Positions 33,523 to 41,600 of a stretch of 64,000 bases of DNA are shown here, piece by piece. The stretch comes from a virus. The position numbers and the translations under genes were made by a program. Below the pieces are notes generated by a model that saw only the letters and a list, made by a program, of their open reading frames with translations, was not told the DNA's origin and did not search any database. The stretch covers positions 48,795 through 112,794 of IMG/VR virus record IMGVR_UViG_3300003177_000010; one strand, 5' to 3'. Numbering within the stretch: the first letter of the stretch is position 1; the number at the start of each line of letters is the position of its first letter.

Positions 33523-34245
33523 ATGGCTAAACACAGAGTTAATAAGAATAAAAAGAATACCAATGAAGAATACCCGTGTAAAACTATAAGAATAGACGAT
33601 TTACCTGTATTAGAAGCACTTACAGCTAATCAACAAAAAGCCTTTGACGATTTTAGGGTAGATAAGAACATGGTTCTTCATGGCCTAGCAGGTACGGGCA
33701 AATCCTTTATTGGTATATACTTAGCATTAGAGCAAGTACTAGACCCTAGTAATAAATACAAAAAACTAATAATAGTTAGGTCTACAGTCCCAACAAGAGA
33801 TATGGGCTTCTTAAAAGGTAATGAAAAAGAAAAAATTGAAGTGTACGAGGCTCCTTATCGCAGTATATGTGAGGAGCTTTTTTCATATAAAGATGCATAT
33901 AAAGCCTTAAAGCAACAAAATAATATTGATTTTATTAGTACCTCTTATATTAGGGGAGTAACTTGGAATAACGCTATTATTATAGTAGATGAGTTACAAA
34001 ATATGACTTTCCACGAACTAGATAGCATAATTACTAGACTAGGTAGTAACTCTAAAATAGTGCTATGTGGTGATTACACTCAAACAGATTTATGTAAACA
34101 TAGTGATAAACAAGGATTACATAAATTTCTAGGCATAGTTAAGTCTATGGATTTTTTTACTTATATCGAGTTTAAAATAAAAGATATAGTAAGAAGTAAC
34201 TTTGTTAAATCATATATTATAGCAAAGTATGAGATGGAGAAATAA
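33523..34245 (+). CDS. phoH: PhoH-like ATPase
   Basis: This 240-residue P-loop protein has LEALTANQQKAFDDF, Walker A GLAGTGKSFIG near 53-63, IIIVDELQNMTFHEL (Walker B) and RLGSNSKIVLCGDYTQTDL, the PhoH family layout. PhoH is common in marine phages; its cellular role is unresolved. It starts its own transcription unit at the 33452 promoter. Confidence 0.9.
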   Translation: MAKHRVNKNKKNTNEEYPCKTIRIDDLPVLEALTANQQKAFDDFRVDKNMVLHGLAGTGKSFIGIYLALEQVLDPSNKYKKLIIVRSTVPTRDMGFLKGNEKEKIEVYEAPYRSICEELFSYKDAYKALKQQNNIDFISTSYIRGVTWNNAIIIVDELQNMTFHELDSIITRLGSNSKIVLCGDYTQTDLCKHSDKQGLHKFLGIVKSMDFFTYIEFKIKDIVRSNFVKSYIIAKYEMEK

Positions 34246-35549
34246 TGGCTTATAATAAGAGTAAAGCTAAAGGATCTGCATTTGAAGCGAAAATAGCTAA
34301 GCGACTAACTAGCGAATTTGGAAAAGAATTTAAAAGGGTACCTCTTAGCGGAGCTATAGAGTACCTTAAAAGTGATATATGGGTACCTTCTGATACTGCT
34401 TGGTTCCCTTATACTATAGAGTGTAAGCATTATAAAGAAGTTAACTGGAATGGTTTATTAACGGCTAAATCATCTGTAATATACAAATTCTGGGATCAGG
34501 CTACTAATGACTCTATAACAATGGATAAAAAGCCTTTATTAATTTTTAGGTGGGATAGGTCTAAAGACTACGTAGCCTTCTCTGATGATATTAGCCCAGA
34601 AGCATATATACACGTAAATTCTTTTGGCTACAAGTTTAAAATTGCTTTATTATCTGACTGGTTAATAGCAATAAAATCGCAAACTAATATAAAAGGAAAA
34701 TACATGAGTAAATCATGGAATGATTTAGCAGCACTAGAAGTGACAAATGAACCTACAGGAAATAATTTGTTACTAATAGATGGAAACAACTTAGCTTATA
34801 GGTTTTTGCGCCATAGAAACAGCGGTAATTACTCAAGTGACTATGTAAAGCTGGTGCAGTCATTAGCTAAGTCGTATAACGCTAGTAAAGTAATAGTATG
34901 TTTCGACTTCGGCAAAAGCTATTATAGGCTAAATCTATTAGAAGACTATAAAGGTACCCGGGAAAAACCTAGCGACCCTGATGAAATAAAAAAATTAGAT
35001 GAATTTTTTGCTGTTATGAACTTGCTACCAGAGGTACTACCCTATACTGTATTAAAATTTAGAGGAATTGAAGCTGATGACCTTATAGCGTACTTATCCA
35101 TTAATTTGTCCGACGACTATGATCATACATGGATAGTCTCTTCAGATAAAGACCTAATACAGTTAATAACAGATGGTGTATCAATTTTTAACTTATTTAG
35201 TAGGAAAGAAAGAACTATAGATTCTATATATGAAGACTTTGAGCTTACCCCTATAGAGTTTATGCACTCTAGGATAATTGAGGGAGATAAATCTGATAAT
35301 ATTATGGGTATTGAGGGTATAGGGCCTAAAAGAGCACAAACCTTAATAAAAACATATGGAACTGTATATAATGTTATAGACTCTTTACCTATATCAGGAA
35401 CATCTAAGTATATAAAAAACTTAAATGAAGGTAAGGATAAGCTAATCAATAATGAATTACTAATTAATTTGGCTGATTATCATGAAGACGCAATACTAGC
35501 AGGTAAAGATGGTGAGCAGGTATTAGACTATTTAGTAGATTTAGAATAA
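34245..35549 (+). CDS. Fused PD-(D/E)XK nuclease and 5'-3' exonuclease
   Basis: Residues 1-150 look like a Holliday-junction-resolvase-type nuclease: KGSAFEAKIAKRL, FKRVPLSGA, KSDIW, and YTIECKHYKEVNW (E-x-K core). Residues 154-434 are a FEN/T4 RNase H-type 5'-nuclease: LLLIDGNNLAYRF, VIVCFDFGKSYYRL, FRGIEADDLIAYL, IVSSDKDLIQL, IEGDKSDNIMGIEGIGPKRAQTLI (acidic metal sites and H3TH). An internal ATG at 34704 (residue 154) has AAAAGGA before it, so the exonuclease may also be made alone. The two-domain fusion is unusual. Confidence 0.8.
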   Translation: MAYNKSKAKGSAFEAKIAKRLTSEFGKEFKRVPLSGAIEYLKSDIWVPSDTAWFPYTIECKHYKEVNWNGLLTAKSSVIYKFWDQATNDSITMDKKPLLIFRWDRSKDYVAFSDDISPEAYIHVNSFGYKFKIALLSDWLIAIKSQTNIKGKYMSKSWNDLAALEVTNEPTGNNLLLIDGNNLAYRFLRHRNSGNYSSDYVKLVQSLAKSYNASKVIVCFDFGKSYYRLNLLEDYKGTREKPSDPDEIKKLDEFFAVMNLLPEVLPYTVLKFRGIEADDLIAYLSINLSDDYDHTWIVSSDKDLIQLITDGVSIFNLFSRKERTIDSIYEDFELTPIEFMHSRIIEGDKSDNIMGIEGIGPKRAQTLIKTYGTVYNVIDSLPISGTSKYIKNLNEGKDKLINNELLINLADYHEDAILAGKDGEQVLDYLVDLE

Positions 35550-35684
35550 TTTTAGTATAAGGTACATAATAGCTTTGATAAAATTATTTTTATAAATTAC
35601 ATGTATAGAGAAAATTTTAACAGTAGTTATTTAGTTAATTTATACAATAATTAGAATAAATTTTTTATAATATTTGGAAATTTA

Positions 35685-36167
35685 ATGACGATAAGAGTGA
35701 TTGTAGCGTGCGATAGCACTTATGGTATTGGATACAAGGGTACTATCCCTTGGGGAGCTAATAAAGAAGACTTACGATGGTTTAAAAAGAATACATTAGG
35801 AAGTGTCGTAATAATGGGTAAAAATACCTGGGAAGACCCTAAGATGCCTAAACCCCTAATAGGCAGAACAAATGTAGTAGTATCTAAAAGTAGCATAACA
35901 GAAGGATTCGACACTAAGTTAACTAACTATAACTTAGAACCATATGTACGTATAATGAAGAGCCGAGGTATAAATATATATTTAATAGGAGGAGCTACGT
36001 TAATTAGGAATAACTTACATATAGTTGATGAAGTACTTATTAATATATTACCTTCTGTATATAACTGCGATACTTTTTTACCTATGGAAGAAATAAATAT
36101 GGACTTTTATTTACAACAAGAATTTACTAATACTAAAATACATACACTAAGATATATAAGAAAATGA
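35685..36167 (+). CDS. folA: Dihydrofolate reductase
   Basis: This 160-residue protein has IRVIVACDSTYGIGYKGTIPW (nucleotide and folate loop), GSVVIMGKNTWED, RTNVVVSK and YLIGGATLIRN. Together with ThyA it regenerates tetrahydrofolate consumed in dTMP synthesis. Its stop overlaps the thyA start as ATGA. The 134-base gap upstream (35550-35684) is AT-rich with a TATAAT at 35673-35678 but no convincing -35. Confidence 0.92.
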   Translation: MTIRVIVACDSTYGIGYKGTIPWGANKEDLRWFKKNTLGSVVIMGKNTWEDPKMPKPLIGRTNVVVSKSSITEGFDTKLTNYNLEPYVRIMKSRGINIYLIGGATLIRNNLHIVDEVLINILPSVYNCDTFLPMEEINMDFYLQQEFTNTKIHTLRYIRK

Positions 36168-37018
36168 TTCAATATATAGATGCACTAAAAAATGTATTGC
36201 ATAATGGTGAAGAGGTACTTGATAGAACGGGGGTAGGTACTAAAAGTATATTCGGCTATCAAATGAGATTTAATTTACAAAAAGGATTCCCTGCAGTAAC
36301 TACTAAGAGGCTAGCATGGAAATCCGTAGTAAGTGAATTATTATGGTTTTTAACTGGAAGTACTGATGAAAGAGAATTAGCTAGGATCTTATATGGGCAG
36401 AAAGAGTATAGTGATAAAAAAACTATATGGACCGCTAATGCTAATAAGCAGGGTAAAGATTTAGGGTATATAAACGACTCTTATAATAAATTTTTAGGCC
36501 CAATATATGGTAAGCAATGGCGAGACTTTGGAGGTGTCGACCAGGTTCAGCAGTTAATACGTAATATAAAAACTAATCCTTATAGCAGAAGACATATTAT
36601 ATCTGCATGGAATACTCCAGAGATAGCTAGTATGGCCCTACCTCCTTGCCATATACTAGTGCAGTTCGTAGTAAGAGACGGTAAGTTAAGCTGCCATTTT
36701 TACCAAAGAAGCGCAGATATGTTCTTAGGAGTGCCTTTCAATATAGCTAGCTATGCACTATTAACACATATTATAGCAAAATTAACTAAATTAGAGGTAG
36801 GTACTTTAGTACAGTCCATAGGAGATGCTCATATATATAATAACCATCTAGAGCAAGTGTCTACACAGATTAATAGAAAACCCAAAGAGTTACCAAAGCT
36901 ACTTATAGAAGATAACATAAATGATTTAGTTACTATAACTGATAACCCTTGTATAAGTAGCTATAAGTTAATTAACTATAAGCCTATGGGAAATATTAAA
37001 GCCGTTATGGCAGTATAA
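36164..37018 (+). CDS. thyA: Thymidylate synthase ThyA
   Basis: This 284-residue protein shows RTGVGTKSIFGYQMRF, TTKRLAWKSVVSELLWFL, GPIYGKQWRDF, NPYSRRHIISAWN, the catalytic LPPCHILVQF and RSADMFLGVPFNIASYALL. It methylates dUMP to dTMP. It ends the rightward unit; the bidirectional terminator begins at its stop codon. Confidence 0.95.
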   Translation: MIQYIDALKNVLHNGEEVLDRTGVGTKSIFGYQMRFNLQKGFPAVTTKRLAWKSVVSELLWFLTGSTDERELARILYGQKEYSDKKTIWTANANKQGKDLGYINDSYNKFLGPIYGKQWRDFGGVDQVQQLIRNIKTNPYSRRHIISAWNTPEIASMALPPCHILVQFVVRDGKLSCHFYQRSADMFLGVPFNIASYALLTHIIAKLTKLEVGTLVQSIGDAHIYNNHLEQVSTQINRKPKELPKLLIEDNINDLVTITDNPCISSYKLINYKPMGNIKAVMAV

Positions 37019-37048
37019 AAAAAGCGGACCGAAAGGCCCGCTTTTTTT
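37017..37048. terminator. Bidirectional Rho-independent terminator
   Basis: AAAAAAAGCGG-A-CC, loop GAAA, GG-C-CCGCTTTTTTT forms a stem with one mismatch flanked by A and T runs. It therefore works for both the rightward ThyA unit and the leftward late unit, which converge here. Confidence 0.9.
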
Positions 37049-37060
37049 TATTTAATAGGG

Positions 37061-37699
37061 TTAAGCTAATAATGCTTTAACTACTTTTAATGTACCTCCA
37101 GCATTAGCACCTCCGGAAGTGGAAGCAGTTACCGTTACTGTAGGAGACCCTACACCTCCAGTGCCTTTCTGGAAGTATGAATTAGCACTAGTATTCAAGG
37201 CAGACCAGCTTACTTCTACATTAGCGTTAGCTACTACACATCTATCAGTATCTCTAGAATCTACTCTATCAAAAATAACTTGTTTATTAGTAGTAGCCAT
37301 TGTAAGTTCACTATTGTGAGAAACTGAGAATACTGCATTAGAGAAGGTACATTCCTTAAATAGTAGAGGAGCACTAGCCGCCCCTATTTTTGTAACACAG
37401 GCTGTTCCTGAATTTATAGCAGCATTGGACCCTACAAAACTAATATTAGTAAAGGTAGTAGTATTAGCAGTAGTATTAGCTATAGTCATATCCCCTGCTA
37501 CTATAGTCTCTGCACGCTCACCTATACCTATAAAAGCTATATCATCATACACTGCATTAGTTGGAGCTGTATAGACTCCTGGGTACATAAGCACAGTAAC
37601 ATGTTGCTTAGCTAATATATCACTAGGAATAGCTGTCAATGACTTATAATTAGCTCCATCAGTTAATGTTGGGCTAACCTTAATTGTATATTTACTCAT
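37061..37699 (-). CDS. Beta-helix-like virion protein
   Basis: Its 212 residues from the ATG at 37699 (GGAG 10 bases upstream; the ATG at 37708 is too close to the ribosome site) read as right-handed beta-helix coils: VTVLMYPGVYTAP, YDDIAFIGIGERAETIVAG, NTTTFTNISFVG, ALLFKEC-type turns. These folds occur in phage fibres, decorations and depolymerases. It has its own promoter and operator (37725-37765) and follows the S74 fibre gene. Function within the virion is inferred. Confidence 0.6.
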   Translation of the reverse strand: MSKYTIKVSPTLTDGANYKSLTAIPSDILAKQHVTVLMYPGVYTAPTNAVYDDIAFIGIGERAETIVAGDMTIANTTANTTTFTNISFVGSNAAINSGTACVTKIGAASAPLLFKECTFSNAVFSVSHNSELTMATTNKQVIFDRVDSRDTDRCVVANANVEVSWSALNTSANSYFQKGTGGVGSPTVTVTASTSGGANAGGTLKVVKALLA

Positions 37700-37724
37700 G
37701 GTATACATTCTCCTTATTTTTTAC

Positions 37725-37763
37725 GACGTATACTATATATTATACTTTTTTGTGGTATACGTC
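37725..37763. promoter_or_regulatory. Operator-like 9-base inverted repeat
   Basis: GACGTATAC (37725-37733) and GTATACGTC (37755-37763) are perfect inverted repeats flanking a promoter on the minus strand. One arm overlaps the -35 box and the other the expected +1, as a repressor site would. Confidence 0.6.
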
Positions 37764-37765
37764 AA
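37737..37765 (-). promoter_or_regulatory. Promoter for the beta-helix gene
   Basis: On the minus strand: TTGACG (37765-37760), a 17-base spacer and TAATAT (37742-37737). It lies in the 70-base gap between the S74 fibre gene and the beta-helix gene. Confidence 0.65.
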
Positions 37766-37769
37766 AATT

Positions 37770-38636
37770 TTAATTTTTTAATTTTTGTATTTCTACCTGT
37801 AACTCTTTTATAGCTTCTATTAGTACTCCTACTATATTACCGTAAGCTACTGACTTATACTCTGCTTCTGATACTACTTCAGGTAATATATTTTCTATTT
37901 CTTGTGCAATAACTCCTGTGGACTCTAAGCCATTTTTAATAAAATATACTCCACGCATAGAAGACACTTTTGATAAGGCATTATCAATAGTATGTATATT
38001 ACTTTTTAGCCTTATATCGGAAGCACTACTTATATCCCCTGATGCAACTATACTACCTACTATATCTAAGGCTTCAGAAGGGTTATTCTTACCTATGGAC
38101 ACATTAGATGTAGCTACTAAAATACTAGCAGTAAGACTTTGGCCTGTAGAGATTAAATTACTGTCTGTACTTAGTTCCATACCTGGCGGTATACCTACAT
38201 CAATAAAATCAGCCATAGTACGTGTATTGCCAGTAGCTAAATATAATCTAGCATTACTAGATAATAAAGCATTAGAAGACACGGTAGCTACTAGTTCTCC
38301 TATCTCATATGTAGAAGCATTAATAGCTAATGACGATATACCTTCTTCTAACCTATGACCTATACCTGCACGAGTAAAATTACCCCCAATAGGTGAGGAC
38401 TTTACCTGCTCACTATCTTCTACATACAAAGCTTTATTAGATGCATTCCAATGTAGCGTACCGTCTTGAGGGCCTATAGCCACTCCTTCTGCTATTATAT
38501 TAACACTAGTTGGAGCTACTGTAGACCTAAAATTAGTTAATAGAGACCTAAGAGAATCATTATTATACAGTCTAGATATGTTAAAAGATGTGCCAGCTGT
38601 GGCCTCTATATATGTGTTTGAAGGTACTATTGCCAT
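37770..38636 (-). CDS. Tail fibre with S74 chaperone domain
   Basis: This 288-residue protein has a fibre-like N-terminal part rich in N, S and T. A C-terminal intramolecular chaperone of endosialidase (peptidase S74) domain follows: SDIRLKSNIHTIDNALSKV, GVIAQEIENILPEVV and YGNIVGVLIEAIKELQ. S74 domains trimerise the fibre and cut themselves off. The gene lies right after the J-like tip protein, where side fibres are normally encoded. Confidence 0.82.
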   Translation of the reverse strand: MAIVPSNTYIEATAGTSFNISRLYNNDSLRSLLTNFRSTVAPTSVNIIAEGVAIGPQDGTLHWNASNKALYVEDSEQVKSSPIGGNFTRAGIGHRLEEGISSLAINASTYEIGELVATVSSNALLSSNARLYLATGNTRTMADFIDVGIPPGMELSTDSNLISTGQSLTASILVATSNVSIGKNNPSEALDIVGSIVASGDISSASDIRLKSNIHTIDNALSKVSSMRGVYFIKNGLESTGVIAQEIENILPEVVSEAEYKSVAYGNIVGVLIEAIKELQVEIQKLKN

Positions 38637-38637
38637 A

Positions 38638-41600
38638 TTATACTCCTATAGCTGTTATCATTACGTTTGCAGAACTATTAGCTAAGTATTGCCCAGAGCC
38701 ATTACTAGCAAATATATTAAAAGATAATTGGTTATTTGAAGCTGCTGTAGTAACTACTATAGCAGTATTATTTTGTGCATCAACTTGATCTATTATAGTA
38801 TATGTTATTGTAGGTCTATATATAAAATCAGCTGTGCTATAATCTACGTTAGTTGGGCTACTTGTATAAGGAACTGTAGTTGTAAAAATTGTTTGTTCTT
38901 TATCTACTGTATATCTTAAGGTATCTATAGTATAATCATAGCTACCGGGGTTATTATTAGTAATTTCCTGTTTAAGCTGAAAGTATCTAAACCTGCGAGT
39001 ACTGGTAGTAAAAGGTGCCCAACCATTACTAGATGCACTACCTATAAAGGCTAATACATTAACATTACCGTTTGCAAAATATACATTGTTTGTAGCTACT
39101 CTTATGAAGATTTGAGAAGTTACTGCTCCTAGATCACCAACGTAGGTAGCATCTACACCTGTGTCATTATATTGTCTAAAGTTTACCAAAGAGTAAGTAC
39201 TAGGGGCAGAAGTAATATTACTAAAGTAATTAGCGCTAGTAGGGGACCCGTTAGCATAAAAAGTAGCTCCTAGCTCTATAGCATTAGCATTTATAACACC
39301 TGCTACTAGAGCGTAAGAATTAGCATTAGCATAGTCTCCTATATATTGACCATAGTTCCATATGCCCCATACATTACCAGCTACTCCTCCATCCATTATA
39401 GTTTGGTTATTAGCATCAAATCTACTATCTACTACTGCGGAGTTGTTAAATCCTAATACATGGCCGATACCGCCGAAGCTTGTATCTATTAAAACATTTG
39501 AAGAAGTTGATATATCTGATACCGAGGAAAAAATATCTATATGTTGGTCATTCCACTTATTATTTATAACTTGGTAAGCATTATTAGTCAATACTATAGA
39601 GGCAGTAACTTCAGTAAGCATGTCTCTAATAGGAGTTATATAAGTACTAGAAGACTCCGCTAATATATCCGTAGCACTACCTATTATTACGCTAAAGCCA
39701 GTAGAAGACCCATTAGCATTATCAATTGGAGAAGAGTAACTATAAGATAGGCCACCGGTATTAGAATTAGCAAAGGAAGGAAAATAATACTCATTAGTAT
39801 TATTATTATTTATAGATGCAAAACTTACGTAGGGATTATCTTCATTATAAGCTGCAATAGTATTTGTTTTCTTAGGCTTAACAGTAGTTAACGTTATTCC
39901 TTCTACAGTATCACTATAATTGCCACTAGTATCTTTAGTTCTAACTAGGTAAGTAAATGTACCGTACATGTCAATAGGTATAGATTTTCTAGCTGTACCA
40001 GCCGATACGGTAACCAAATCATTAGCTACTATATAGTTAGATAAAGTCGCAGCTTTAGTTCCTGGTATTTTACGAATTATAACTTCTTTTAAGTCTATAT
40101 CAAATAAGTCACCGTTTTTACGTACGTATTGCCAGAATAAAGTAATCTGGGTATCTTGTTGTCCTCCAGACAGCCCAATAATATTTAAAGGAGCAGCAGT
40201 CTTACCGATAATAGTAGCTGATTTAGTTGTAGTTACCCCTCTAATACTATTATTAATAGGAGTAATTCTAAATGTTATACTATTAGATCCACTAATAGCC
40301 CCTCTATTCACTCCTGATACTGTAAAACTAATTCTACCTTCAGAAGTAACACCGCTAGCGGATACCTTAACAGTATTATAGTTAGTTAAACTAACACCAG
40401 CATCATTTCCATTTATATTTTCTACAGTACTTAACCTATAAGAAATTTCATAATCAGTAACTTCTTGATTTATTATATGGTCAAAAGAGCAGGTGACCCT
40501 AACACTTACCCCGCCTGTTTGTTCTCTATATAATGATTCGTCTATGCTTATATTGGTAACTTTTTGTATCGGTAAAGGTAATACTAGTACATCTTTATGC
40601 ACGTAGGAGCTAGTCCTACCTAGAGCACTTTTATTTCTAGCCATTAAAGATGTTACTCCTAGAGGTAGGTCTTTTATTACTAAATCCTTTGATAAGAACA
40701 CCTTATCATAGTTAGAATCTACTTCTAAAGTATATATACTACTATTAGCTAAATGTAAATATGTAGGATACTCTAAATTACTATAATCAAAACTACAAGT
40801 ATTATTGTACACGTTATTTATGTAACCTGTAGGATTACTACTAATATTTATAAAGCTAGCTCCTGCTAACTCAATATTAGGAGTTTCTGCCAGTTGTACT
40901 TTATATATATTATTAGCAGTAAGAGATGCATTATATATATTACTTTCTTTTATGTAAGATGCTTCTAACACAGAGAACACATTAGAACTAGATACTTGTA
41001 GAGAGTCTCCTAGTTCTATAGAGGGAACAGTATAAAAATCTACTTCATACCTAAATGTAGTATCTGATGTTGCTTTTGTATAAGTGATAAAAGCATTATC
41101 AGCATTGTTATAGTTTAAAGTTACAGAATACTGGCCACTATTTTTAAGAATACCGTCTATATATAGCTGTACATCTTCTATATTTCTAGGCTTAACATTA
41201 AGAGGTATATACTCTGTAGTACTATTTGTTAAATTGCCAGTAACTACTATATGTTTAGAAGTACCAGTTACATAAAAGGTGTTAGCAGCGTAATTGTTAT
41301 TAGCTAATAATTGAGAAATAGATATATTAAATGGAGTACTAGGTAATAAGTTAGATAAACTAATAGAATTTGTAATAGTATTAGGGATAGTAATACTATT
41401 GCTAGTGTTACTGTTTATTGGTCTAGATACATAAGAAGTATCGGAACTATAACCAATAAAATTTAGTTGATTTATTGTACTACTTTTATCTACTATAGGT
41501 ATAACAATATTGTTTGCACCTTTCAAACTTCCGAACACATTAGCGGAGTTAGTATCTAGTACGTGAGCACTAAAATTATCGTCGTAGCAATCAGATAGCC

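Noticed and set aside
35550-35684. Promoter upstream of DHFR
   Set aside because: TATAAT at 35673-35678 has no acceptable -35 at 16-18 bases; TTGATA at 35576 has a poor -10.
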